This document shows positions 39,181 to 47,472 of a DNA stretch of 64,000 nucleotides, one piece after another. The DNA comes from Christensenella sp964438705 (GTDB lineage: Bacteria; Bacillota; Clostridia; Christensenellales; Christensenellaceae), in the NCBI GenBank assembly GCA_964438705.1, contig CAYTKQ010000001.1, positions 170,067 through 234,066 of the forward strand, in the 5' to 3' direction. Below the pieces are notes generated by a model, which was given only the letters and a program-made list of their open reading frames with translations, ran no database searches and was not told where the DNA came from. The position numbers and the translations under genes were made by a program. Positions within the stretch are counted from its first letter, which is position 1, and each line of letters begins with the position of its first letter.

Positions 39181-39199
39181 ACTTTGTACTGTGCAAGCT
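39181..39199. promoter_or_regulatory. Second, imperfect copy of the FUSC operator-like dyad
   Basis: ACTTTGTACTGTGCAAGCT matches the first dyad except for one inserted base and three changes, with its first half-site 41 bp from that of the first copy, about four helical turns. The rest of the 159-bp divergent gap holds only a weak TTGCAA-15-TATAAG pair (39217-39243) that could serve yifB. Confidence 0.35.
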
Positions 39200-39284
39200 T
39201 CAAAAACAAGAACTATTTGCAAAAAACACAAAGAGAGTATAAGATTAAAAGATCAATTTATATCAAAATTCGAGGAGGCGCCTC

Positions 39285-40826
39285 ATGCTCTCAAAGGTCC
39301 TGAGCTACGGACTGATCGGAATAGAAGGGTTTCCGGTGCTTGTGGAAACCGATGTATACAACGGTCTTCCCGCATATGAACTTGTGGGGCTGCCGGATGC
39401 GGCGGTCAAAGAATCCAAAGAACGTGTGCGTTCGGCAATCAAAAATTCAGGATTTGAATATCCTACCAAGCGCATCACGGTAAATCTTGCCCCCGCAGAC
39501 CTGAAAAAAGAAGGTCCGATGTACGATCTTGCCATTGCCGTCGGGCTTCTTGCCGCAAGCGAACAAATATTGCCTGATCTGCTTGACCAAATCGTGATTT
39601 TTGGCGAGCTTTCGCTACACGGCGAAGTGCGTCCTGTCAACGGGATACTTCCCATGGTGATCGATGCGCGCAAGCGCGGATATGATTGGGTTGCCGTCCC
39701 GCATGAAAATGCGCAGGAGGCAAGCTATATCAGTGATTTGCGGGTGCTTCCCATCAGAAACCTAAAAGATCTCGCCGCAATTCTAAACAAGCAAGATCAG
39801 CCGAAATTCTTCCCAGCCGCCGCATGGGCTCCGGTGGAGCAGTCTCATCAGCCGGAAATTGATTTTTGTGATATCAAAGGACAGGAAAAGGCCAAACGCG
39901 CAATGGAGATCGCCGCAGCGGGCGGGCACAATATCCTGCTGATCGGGCCGCCCGGGTCAGGGAAAAGCATGCTTGCCAAAGCGCTTCCCGGTATCCTTCC
40001 CGATTTCACCTTTGAAGAAGCGCTCGAGGTGACAAAAATACATTCGATCGCGGGAGAGCTCAAAACCGATGAAATCGTGACAACGCGACCGTTCCGCAGC
40101 CCGCACCACACATCGTCGGCAATCGCAATTACGGGTGGCGGAGCAAAAAGCCGTCCGGGGGAAATCAGCCTTGCGCACAGGGGCGTGCTCTATTTCGACG
40201 AACTTCCGGAATTTCGCCGAGACATCCTCGAAGCGCTCCGGCAGCCCCTTGAGGACGGAACCGTCTGCATTTCGCGGGTCAACAGTAAGGTGAGTTATCC
40301 GGCGGATTTTATGTTTGTCGCATCCATGAATCCATGCCCATGCGGAAACTTTGGTTCAGACGAGGTGGAGTGCAGATGCAGTCCGATCCAGATATCACGC
40401 TATCTGTCTAAAATATCAGGCCCGCTGCTGGATCGGATCGACCTTCATGTCGAAATGGGGCGGGTCCATTACGACGACATCAGAAACGAAGGAAAGCAGG
40501 AATCTTCGCAAAACATCCGTGCCCGCGTCAACGGCGCACGTAAAATGCAGCTTGAGCGGTATAGAAAAGCAGGGAAGTTTTGTAACGCGCAGCTTTCCTC
40601 CTCTCAGCTAAAGCGATATTGCGCGATCGAGCCTCCGGCGGAGGCGCTGTTAAAAAGCGCATACGAAAAGCTTAATCTAAGCGCGCGTTCCTATACGCGT
40701 GTGTTGCTCACCGCACGCACGATTGCGGATCTTGATGAAAGCGAGAGCGTGCAGGCAGCACATATCGCCGAAGCCATCCAATACCGTACGCTCGATCGAA
40801 AATACTGGGGGAATGTTTATGATTGA
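39285..40826 (+). CDS. yifB: YifB/ComM family magnesium chelatase-like AAA+ ATPase
   Basis: A 513-residue AAA+ protein of the ComM/YifB family; ComM is a branch-migration helicase used in natural transformation of Gram-negative bacteria. Domains: an N-terminal Lon-type S5 fold (1-175), an AAA+ core with GPPGSGKSMLAKALPG near 225, Walker B LYFDELPEF, the sensor region FVASMNPCPCGNFG with a Cys cluster that continues with CRC, and a C-terminal helical lid. The ATG at 39285 follows GAGGAGG by 6 nt. It overlaps dprA by 8 nt, which supports a recombination or DNA-uptake role. Confidence 0.92.
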   Translation: MLSKVLSYGLIGIEGFPVLVETDVYNGLPAYELVGLPDAAVKESKERVRSAIKNSGFEYPTKRITVNLAPADLKKEGPMYDLAIAVGLLAASEQILPDLLDQIVIFGELSLHGEVRPVNGILPMVIDARKRGYDWVAVPHENAQEASYISDLRVLPIRNLKDLAAILNKQDQPKFFPAAAWAPVEQSHQPEIDFCDIKGQEKAKRAMEIAAAGGHNILLIGPPGSGKSMLAKALPGILPDFTFEEALEVTKIHSIAGELKTDEIVTTRPFRSPHHTSSAIAITGGGAKSRPGEISLAHRGVLYFDELPEFRRDILEALRQPLEDGTVCISRVNSKVSYPADFMFVASMNPCPCGNFGSDEVECRCSPIQISRYLSKISGPLLDRIDLHVEMGRVHYDDIRNEGKQESSQNIRARVNGARKMQLERYRKAGKFCNAQLSSSQLKRYCAIEPPAEALLKSAYEKLNLSARSYTRVLLTARTIADLDESESVQAAHIAEAIQYRTLDRKYWGNVYD

Positions 40827-41925
40827 GATCACGCAGGAAGAACGTTATTGGCTGTGGCTTGCTTCGTGTGAGGGAATCGGCCCCGTGCGTTTTTATGATA
40901 CGCTCAGCGCGTTTGCTGAGGTCGGATGCGCATTTTATGAATGCGGCAAAATCACGCAAAAAGTAAAAGGGATCAACGAGCAGCTCGGTGCAATTCTTTG
41001 CCGCACCGCAAATGAAGGCTACATCGATTCACTTCTGGAAACATTCCGCAAAAAGAGTATCAACATACTGACGCGTTTGAATCAAGATTATCCGCAAACG
41101 CTTGCGGAGATCGAAAATCCGCCTCCCGTTCTGTTCTATAAAGGCAAACTGCCGGATTTTGAGGGGATGTCCTGCGCTGTCGTTGGTTCGCGCCGCCCCA
41201 CCAAAAACGGTTTTTCCTCCGCACGTGCGCTTGCAGCTGGCATTGCGCAACACGGTGCGCTCATCGTTTCGGGCATGGCGCGCGGCATCGATACTGCAGC
41301 ACATACGGGCGCACTGGAAGCAGGCGGCGTCACCGTCGCCGTGCTCGGCTGCGGCGCGGATGTGGTCTATCCGCCCGAAAATGGAAAACTGTATGAACAA
41401 ATTTTGGAAAAGGGCGCAATTTTTTCAGAGTTTTTGCCGGAAACGGAGCCCAAGCCCCAATTTTTTCCACAGCGCAATCGGATCGTGGCAGGCCTTGCCA
41501 ACGTCCTAATAGCGGGAGAAGGCGGTGAAAAAAGCGGTGCGCGTATCACTGTCGATTTTGCGCTTAAACAGGGAAAAGAAGTATGTGCACTCGCGTGCGA
41601 TCTCAAATCGCCTGTGGCCAAATTGCCGCTCTATCTGATCGATTCAGGCGCGCCGGCAGTGAAGACGGCGGCGGATGTGTTCAATCTTATGGGCTGGCAG
41701 CCAAAATGGTCTAAAATTGAGGAAAAAACGCAAAATCAAGGAAATAAGCTTGATTTATTGGAAGCACAGATATATAATCTGCTTTTGAAGGAGAATTTAT
41801 CCGCCGGCGAACTCGCGGTTGAAACGGGTCTTCAAATGAAGGAGATCAACACAGTGTTGACGGTCATGGAACTCAAAGGTTTCATTGAAGGGATTCCGGG
41901 TGATAAATTTAGAATTAACAGTTAA
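40819..41925 (+). CDS. dprA: DNA processing protein DprA/Smf
   Basis: Binds incoming single-stranded DNA and loads RecA during transformation; also present in non-competent species. The 368-residue protein has an N-terminal SAM/HhH-like domain with ASCEGIGPVRFYDTL, a Rossmann core with VVGSRRPTKNGFSSARALA, SGMARGIDTAAHTGAL and AVLGCGADVVYPPEN, and a C-terminal winged-helix domain (LLKENLSAGELAVETGL). ATG at 40819 is preferred over ATG at 40813 because GGGGG then lies at normal distance; the longer upstream frame lies within yifB. topA follows after 64 bp. Confidence 0.94.
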   Translation: MIEITQEERYWLWLASCEGIGPVRFYDTLSAFAEVGCAFYECGKITQKVKGINEQLGAILCRTANEGYIDSLLETFRKKSINILTRLNQDYPQTLAEIENPPPVLFYKGKLPDFEGMSCAVVGSRRPTKNGFSSARALAAGIAQHGALIVSGMARGIDTAAHTGALEAGGVTVAVLGCGADVVYPPENGKLYEQILEKGAIFSEFLPETEPKPQFFPQRNRIVAGLANVLIAGEGGEKSGARITVDFALKQGKEVCALACDLKSPVAKLPLYLIDSGAPAVKTAADVFNLMGWQPKWSKIEEKTQNQGNKLDLLEAQIYNLLLKENLSAGELAVETGLQMKEINTVLTVMELKGFIEGIPGDKFRINS

Positions 41926-41952
41926 TTTACATTATGAACGTTTCATGTGAAT

Positions 41953-41958
41953 TATAAT
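41953..41958 (+). promoter_or_regulatory. Possible -10 element upstream of topA
   Basis: TATAAT at 41953-41958 lies 31 nt before the topA ATG, with no good -35 at 16-18 bp. A small dyad ATGAA-CGT-TTCAT (41934-41946) occupies the spacer region and might bind a regulator. The 64-bp gap is clearly A+T-rich. Confidence 0.35.
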
Positions 41959-41989
41959 ATAGTATAAGGAAGCAAGTTGGAGGAAGCGA

Positions 41990-44173
41990 ATGGCAAAGGA
42001 AGCGACTGGCGCTGCGAAGAAACCCGCCGCACGGAAAACGGCGGCAAAAAAGACGGGAGGGAAGAAAAAGACACCGGCAAATCAAAAGCTTGTGATCGTT
42101 GAATCTCCCGCCAAAGCAAAAACGATTGAAAAGTTTTTGGGCAAAGGATATGCGGTGCGTGCCTCGAACGGACATCTGCGCGATCTCCCGAAAAGCAAGT
42201 TCGGGGTAGATGTGGAAAATAACTTTGAACCGCAATATACGACGATCCGCGGAAAAGCGCAGCTTATCAAAGCGCTGAAGGACGAAGCGAAAAAATCCTC
42301 AAAAGTATACCTCGCGACCGACCCGGACAGGGAAGGGGAAGCGATTTCTTGGCATATCGCCAATATTCTGGGGCTTGATCCCACGGATGTCAGCCGGATC
42401 GAATTCAATGAAATCACAAAAGATGCGGTCACAAAAGCGATCAAAGAACCGCGTTCCATCGATATGGACAGGGTAGACGCGCAGCAGGCGCGCAGGGTTC
42501 TTGATCGTATCGTTGGCTATAAGCTCAGTCCGCTGCTTTGGAAAAAAGTCAAAAAGGGTCTTTCGGCAGGACGAGTACAGAGCGTTGCCGTCAAGGTGAT
42601 TGTAGACCGCGAAAATGAAATCCGCAATTTTAAACCGGAAGAATTTTGGACGATCAGCGCGAATCTCAAAAAAGACCAGCAGGAGTTTGAAGCGAAATAT
42701 TACGGCAAGGGCACCGACAAGGCCGTTCTTTCAAACGAACAGGATGCGAAAACGGTTCTTGCCGCGGTAGAAGGCGCGGATTTTATGGTGCGGAAGGTGA
42801 AGAGCGGCACGCGCAAAAAAAATGCCCTCCCGCCTTTCACAACGAGCTTTTTGCAGCAGTCCGCCTCCGGCAAGCTTGGCTTCACAGCCAAAAAGACGAT
42901 GATGCTTGCTCAAATGCTCTACGAGGGCGTTGTGCTCAAGGACGGCAACACAGTGGGGCTGATCACGTATATGAGAACCGATTCCACGCGCATTTCCTCT
43001 GAGGCGCAGGGCATGGCGCTCGATTACATCAGAACCACCTATGGCGAAGATTACGCGCCCAAAACTCCAAATGTCTACAAGGGCCGAAAAAATGCGCAGG
43101 ACGCGCATGAAGCGATCCGCCCGACATATATCGAAAACACGCCGGAGAGCGTGAAGCAATATCTGACGAATGATCAATATAAGCTGTATAAACTGATCTA
43201 CACTCGTTTCCTTGCAAGCCAAATGATGCCTGCGCTGTTTGAGACTCTAAGCTATGACATCGACGCAAACGGACACACCTTTAAGGCAAGCGGTTCTCGT
43301 ATCCTGTTTAAGGGGCATCTTGCCGTATACGATTCCAAGACAGACGACGACGATCAGAAAATGCTTCCCAAAGCAGACGAAGGCGAGATGCTCGAATGCC
43401 TGGGCGTGACGCCCAAGCAGAATTTCACGCAGCCGCCTGCCCGCTATACGGAAGCGGCGCTCATTAAGTTTTTAGAAGAGCGCGGCATCGGTCGTCCGAG
43501 CACCTATGCACCCATCATCTCGACGATTCAGGATCGGGGATATGTACAGAAGGAGGCGAAGTCTTTCATTCCGACAGAGCTCGGAGAGATCGTCACCGAT
43601 CTGATGGCGAAAAACTTTGCAGATATCGTAGACATCACCTTCACTGCGGATATGGAAGAAAAGCTCGACGGCGTAGAGCAGGAAGGGGACGACTGGAAAA
43701 AGGTCATCGGCAATTTTTACGGACCGTTTGAAAAGGACCTCGAAAATGGCGACAAAAACATCGAGCCAATCAAGCTGCCGGAGAAGATATCCGACGTGAT
43801 CTGCGAAAAGTGCGGCGCGAACATGGTCTATAAAACAGGACGCTTTGGAGAATTCCTTGCGTGCCCCAACTATCCGGAGTGTAAAAATACCAAGCCGATC
43901 GTCAAGCAGATCGACGTACCCTGCCCAAAATGTGGTGGTAAGGTGGTCATTAAGCGCGGCGGGAAATCCGGTAAGAGCTTTTATGGATGCGAAAACTATC
44001 CTAACTGCGATTTTGTATCATGGGATAAACCGCTCGAGGAAAAATGTGCGGAATGCGGCGCGTATATGGTAGAGGCGAAATTCCGCTACGGCGGCAAGGC
44101 CTATAAAAAATGCTCAAATCCGGAATGTACGACAAACCAGAAGAAAAAAACGGATGCAAAAAAAGAAAGTTAA
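41990..44173 (+). CDS. topA: DNA topoisomerase I
   Basis: Type IA topoisomerase that relaxes negative supercoils. The 727-residue protein has the TOPRIM domain (KLVIVESPAKAKTIEKFLG near 36 and TDPDREGEAISWH near 110), the catalytic Tyr near residue 327 in GLITYMRTDSTRI, and three C-terminal zinc-ribbon repeats (CEKC..CPNYPEC; CPKC..CENYPNC; CAEC..CSNPEC) that bind single-stranded DNA. Before the TOPRIM it has about 30 extra residues rich in Lys and Ala. AGGAAGCG lies just upstream of the ATG. It overlaps trmFO by 20 nt. Confidence 0.96.
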   Translation: MAKEATGAAKKPAARKTAAKKTGGKKKTPANQKLVIVESPAKAKTIEKFLGKGYAVRASNGHLRDLPKSKFGVDVENNFEPQYTTIRGKAQLIKALKDEAKKSSKVYLATDPDREGEAISWHIANILGLDPTDVSRIEFNEITKDAVTKAIKEPRSIDMDRVDAQQARRVLDRIVGYKLSPLLWKKVKKGLSAGRVQSVAVKVIVDRENEIRNFKPEEFWTISANLKKDQQEFEAKYYGKGTDKAVLSNEQDAKTVLAAVEGADFMVRKVKSGTRKKNALPPFTTSFLQQSASGKLGFTAKKTMMLAQMLYEGVVLKDGNTVGLITYMRTDSTRISSEAQGMALDYIRTTYGEDYAPKTPNVYKGRKNAQDAHEAIRPTYIENTPESVKQYLTNDQYKLYKLIYTRFLASQMMPALFETLSYDIDANGHTFKASGSRILFKGHLAVYDSKTDDDDQKMLPKADEGEMLECLGVTPKQNFTQPPARYTEAALIKFLEERGIGRPSTYAPIISTIQDRGYVQKEAKSFIPTELGEIVTDLMAKNFADIVDITFTADMEEKLDGVEQEGDDWKKVIGNFYGPFEKDLENGDKNIEPIKLPEKISDVICEKCGANMVYKTGRFGEFLACPNYPECKNTKPIVKQIDVPCPKCGGKVVIKRGGKSGKSFYGCENYPNCDFVSWDKPLEEKCAECGAYMVEAKFRYGGKAYKKCSNPECTTNQKKKTDAKKES

Positions 44174-45479
44174 CATCATCGGCGCGGGTCTTGCGGGGTG
44201 CGAAGCAGCCTACCAGCTTGCAAAACGCGGGATCGGCGTGACGATTTATGAAATGAAACCCGGCAAAAAATCGCCCGCACACAGCAGCGATTTATTTGCG
44301 GAACTTGTGTGCAGCAATTCTTTGCGTTCCGACCGCATCTGCAACGCGGTCGGCTTGCTCAAGGAAGAGATGCGTCTGATGGACAGTCTTATCATGCGGG
44401 CGGCGGATGCTACAAAGGTTGCTGCGGGCGGCGCACTTGCCGTGAACCGTGAGGAATTCTCAGGGTTTGTAACGCACGCGCTGACCCAACACCCGCTGAT
44501 CGAGGTCGTGCATGGGGAAGTGCCGTCGCTTGAGCGCTTTGCGGACGAAATTGTGATCGTGGCGAGCGGGCCGCTCACATCGGACGCGCTGTCCGATGAT
44601 TTGAAAGAGATAACAGGGGAAGATCGGCTTCATTTTTTTGATGCCGCCGCCCCCATTGTTTCTGCCGACAGCATCGATATGGAGCGGGCATTTTTTGCTT
44701 CCCGTTATGAGCGCGGGAACGATTACATCAATTGCCCGATGAGACGCGAGGAATATGACGCGTTTTATGCAGCATTGATCAATGCGGAGTGCGCGCAGCT
44801 CAAAGGCTTTGAGAAAGCGGGCGTTTTTGAAGGATGTATGCCCGTCGAAACAATGGCGTCCCGCGGCCACGATACGCTTCTGTTCGGCCCTTTGAAGCCC
44901 AAAGGTCTCGTCGATCCCGCAACGGGGCGTGAGCCCTATGCGGTTGTACAGCTGCGGCGCGAGGATGAAGCGGGCACGATGTATAATCTGGTCGGCTTCC
45001 AGACGCATCTCAAATTTGCGGAGCAGCGCCGGGTGTTTGGCATGATTCCTGCGCTGAAAAATGCGGAGTTTTTGCGGTATGGCGTTATGCACAGAAATAC
45101 GTTTTTGAATTCGCCCAAATTGCTCGACCGCTTCTATCGCTTTAAAAAGAATCCGCTGATCCGTTTTGCGGGGCAGATCACAGGGGTGGAGGGCTACATC
45201 GAAAGTGCTTCGAGCGGCATGATGAACGGCATCTTCACAGCTTATGAGCTTCTTGAAATGCCTCTGCCGGTGCTAGGAGACGACACCGCTTCCGGCGCGC
45301 TGTGTTTGTATGTTTCGGGTGCGCAAACAGCGAACTTTCAGCCAATGAACATTAATTTTGGCATCATGCAGCCGCTTGGGCAGCGGATCAAAAACAAAGA
45401 GGAAAAGAATACGCGCATCGCGGAGCGGGCACTTGAACGGATCAAAGAATTTACCAAAACAGTCATAACGGAGGAATAG
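44154..45479 (+). CDS. trmFO: Methylenetetrahydrofolate-tRNA-(uracil-5)-methyltransferase TrmFO
   Basis: Folate- and FAD-dependent enzyme that makes m5U54 in the T-loop of tRNAs. The 441-residue protein has the FAD-binding GAGLAGCEAAYQLAKRG (10-26), the catalytic nucleophile Cys53 in LVCSNSLRSD, and a second conserved Cys in FEGCMPVETMASRG near 225. The ending NINFGIMQPL is typical. FolD, which supplies methylene-tetrahydrofolate, is encoded at 57311. Position after topA is conserved; the xerC gene that often follows is missing here. Confidence 0.96.
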   Translation: MQKKKVNIIGAGLAGCEAAYQLAKRGIGVTIYEMKPGKKSPAHSSDLFAELVCSNSLRSDRICNAVGLLKEEMRLMDSLIMRAADATKVAAGGALAVNREEFSGFVTHALTQHPLIEVVHGEVPSLERFADEIVIVASGPLTSDALSDDLKEITGEDRLHFFDAAAPIVSADSIDMERAFFASRYERGNDYINCPMRREEYDAFYAALINAECAQLKGFEKAGVFEGCMPVETMASRGHDTLLFGPLKPKGLVDPATGREPYAVVQLRREDEAGTMYNLVGFQTHLKFAEQRRVFGMIPALKNAEFLRYGVMHRNTFLNSPKLLDRFYRFKKNPLIRFAGQITGVEGYIESASSGMMNGIFTAYELLEMPLPVLGDDTASGALCLYVSGAQTANFQPMNINFGIMQPLGQRIKNKEEKNTRIAERALERIKEFTKTVITEE

Positions 45480-45480
45480 T

Positions 45481-46014
45481 ATGGCATTAAAGGGAACCAC
45501 GATATTGGCGGTCAAAAAAGGCGATAAATGCGCGATCGCGGGCGATGGACAAGTCACGCTCGGCGAAAGTGTCATCATGAAAAACGGAGCGACAAAGGTG
45601 CGCCGTATCTACGGCGACAAGGTCGTGATCGGTTTTGCCGGAAGCGTTGCGGATGCGTTTGCGCTGTCTGAAAAATTTGAGGCAAAGCTTGAGGAATACG
45701 GCGGAAGCCTCCAGCGTTCAGCGGTAGAGCTCGCGCAGGAATGGCGCATGGATAAGGCGATGCGCAAGCTTGAAGCAATGCTCATCGCGGCAGATGCGGA
45801 AAATCTGCTGATCGTTTCGGGTACCGGAGAGGTCATCGAACCGGACGACGGCGTGTGTGCCATCGGTTCGGGCGGCACCTATGCGCTTGCGGCAGCGCGC
45901 GCATTGATCCAAAACACCGATTTAAGCGCGGAAGAGATCGCATATAAGGGCTTGAAAATTGCAAGCGAAATATGCGTATTCACAAACGACAACATTACTG
46001 TGGAAGAAGTGTAG
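45481..46014 (+). CDS. hslV: ATP-dependent protease subunit HslV
   Basis: Proteasome-like Thr protease that forms the dodecameric chamber of HslVU. The 177-residue precursor begins MALKG before Thr-Thr-Ile-Leu-Ala-Val, so Thr6 should become the catalytic N-terminus after removal of five residues. GDGQVTLGESVIMKN and the Lys of TKVRR are conserved. In Bacillus the equivalent ClpQ uses Ser; here it is Thr as in Gram-negatives. The ATG sits one base after the trmFO stop with GGAGG upstream. hslU follows after 8 nt. Confidence 0.96.
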   Translation: MALKGTTILAVKKGDKCAIAGDGQVTLGESVIMKNGATKVRRIYGDKVVIGFAGSVADAFALSEKFEAKLEEYGGSLQRSAVELAQEWRMDKAMRKLEAMLIAADAENLLIVSGTGEVIEPDDGVCAIGSGGTYALAAARALIQNTDLSAEEIAYKGLKIASEICVFTNDNITVEEV

Positions 46015-46022
46015 GTGAACAC

Positions 46023-47402
46023 ATGTCATATTTAACACCAAAAGAAATCGTAGCAGAGCTCGATAAATATATCGTCGGACAGGACAAGGCCAAAAAAGCG
46101 GTGGCCATCGCTTTGCGCAACCGCTATCGCAGAAGCAAACTTGATGAGGAGATGCGTGAGGAAATCACACCCAAAAACATCATCATGATGGGGCCGACAG
46201 GCGTTGGAAAAACAGAGATCGCACGCCGCCTCGCGCGGCTGATGGACGCGCCGTTCATTAAGGTTGAGGCCACCAAATTTACAGAGGTCGGTTATGTCGG
46301 CCGCGATGTGGAATCTATGGTGCGCGACCTTGTGGAAGCGTCTATTCGCATGGTAAAGCAGCAGCGCTTCGAAACGGTAAAGGAACGTGCGGCGGCAAAC
46401 GCGGAGGAACGCCTTGTGGACATCCTCGTACCAAACAAGCAGGCGCGGCAAAACACAAACCCGTTTGGTGCGCTGTTCGGCGCGCCGCAAATCGAATCCG
46501 GTTCCGATGAAACGGATGAAGAAAAACAAAAGCGGCTGTCCCGCAAGGATGAGATCCGCGGCAATCTGCGCAACGGCAAGCTCAATGATCTTGTGATCGA
46601 GATCGAGGTAGAGGTCAATCAGGGCATGGGCATGGAGATTCCCGGCATGGGCGGGGAAAGCATGGGCGATCTGCTTTCCGGTATCCTTCCCACCAAGACG
46701 AAAAAACGTAAAGTGAATATCGTCGAGGCACGGAAAATACTCGAGCAGGAGGAAGCCGAAAAACTGATCGATATGGATGAGGTCACGCAAACCGCCATCG
46801 AACGTGCGGAGCAGGACGGTATCATTTTTCTTGATGAGATCGATAAGGTTGCGGGAAAAAGCATGGGCAGCGGCCCTGACGTGTCGCGCGAGGGCGTGCA
46901 GCGAGACATCCTGCCCATCGTAGAGGGCAGCACGGTCGTCACAAAATATGGTCCCGTCAAAACAGATTATATGCTCTTTATTGCGGCGGGCGCGTTTCAC
47001 GTGGCCAAAATCTCCGACCTGATCCCGGAGCTTCAGGGGCGTTTTCCCATCAAGGTAGAGCTTGAAAATCTCACAAAAAAAGAGTTTGAGCAAATTTTGA
47101 CGCAGCCCAAAAACGCGATAACCAAGCAATATGAGGCGCTTTTGTCGGCGGACGGCATCCAATTGAAATTTACGCCGGACGCACTCAAAAAAATCGCGGA
47201 ATTTGCGCAGATCGTCAACGAAAGCACGGAGAATATCGGCGCGCGAAGGCTGCATACCATCATGGAGAATCTTCTCGATGATATTTCCTTCAACGCGAGC
47301 GGTATCGAACCCGCGGTCGAGGTCGTGATCGACGCAAACTATGTGACGGAGCACCTAAAGCACGAAGATCAGTATACGAATCTGCAAAAGTTTATCCTGT
47401 AA
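46023..47402 (+). CDS. hslU: HslU unfoldase ATPase
   Basis: AAA+ hexamer that unfolds proteins and feeds them to HslV. The 459-residue protein has MGPTGVGKTEIARRLA (Walker A near 56-63), a pore GYVGRD motif near 91, the I domain at about 110-240 with charged and Gly/Met-rich segments, Walker B IIFLDEIDK near 256, and the C-terminal LQKFIL that docks into HslV. ATG at 46023 gives the normal start SYLTPKEIVAELDKYIVGQ; the frame is open 17 codons further upstream inside hslV. codY, which follows in Bacillus, is absent. Confidence 0.96.
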   Translation: MSYLTPKEIVAELDKYIVGQDKAKKAVAIALRNRYRRSKLDEEMREEITPKNIIMMGPTGVGKTEIARRLARLMDAPFIKVEATKFTEVGYVGRDVESMVRDLVEASIRMVKQQRFETVKERAAANAEERLVDILVPNKQARQNTNPFGALFGAPQIESGSDETDEEKQKRLSRKDEIRGNLRNGKLNDLVIEIEVEVNQGMGMEIPGMGGESMGDLLSGILPTKTKKRKVNIVEARKILEQEEAEKLIDMDEVTQTAIERAEQDGIIFLDEIDKVAGKSMGSGPDVSREGVQRDILPIVEGSTVVTKYGPVKTDYMLFIAAGAFHVAKISDLIPELQGRFPIKVELENLTKKEFEQILTQPKNAITKQYEALLSADGIQLKFTPDALKKIAEFAQIVNESTENIGARRLHTIMENLLDDISFNASGIEPAVEVVIDANYVTEHLKHEDQYTNLQKFIL

Positions 47403-47434
47403 AAGCGGAGTGGTTCCGCGTGGGATAATTATGA

Positions 47435-47440
47435 TATAAT
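47435..47440 (+). promoter_or_regulatory. Extended -10 promoter candidate for rnj
   Basis: TGATATAAT (TGn plus TATAAT at 47435-47440) lies 33 nt before the rnj start; the -35 region is poor, which an extended -10 can offset. A small stem GCGGA/TCCGC at 47405-47419 just after hslU lacks a T-run and is not called a terminator. Confidence 0.5.
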
Positions 47441-47472
47441 AAAATTAATAATTGAAAAAGGAATGAAACAAT

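Noticed and set aside
46032..47354. Long open frame (440 codons) on the reverse strand opposite hslU
   Set aside because: It mirrors the codon structure of hslU, shows no known motifs, and hslU itself is fully conserved.
47405..47419. GCGGA/TCCGC hairpin after hslU as a terminator
   Set aside because: Five-pair stem with no T-run after it.
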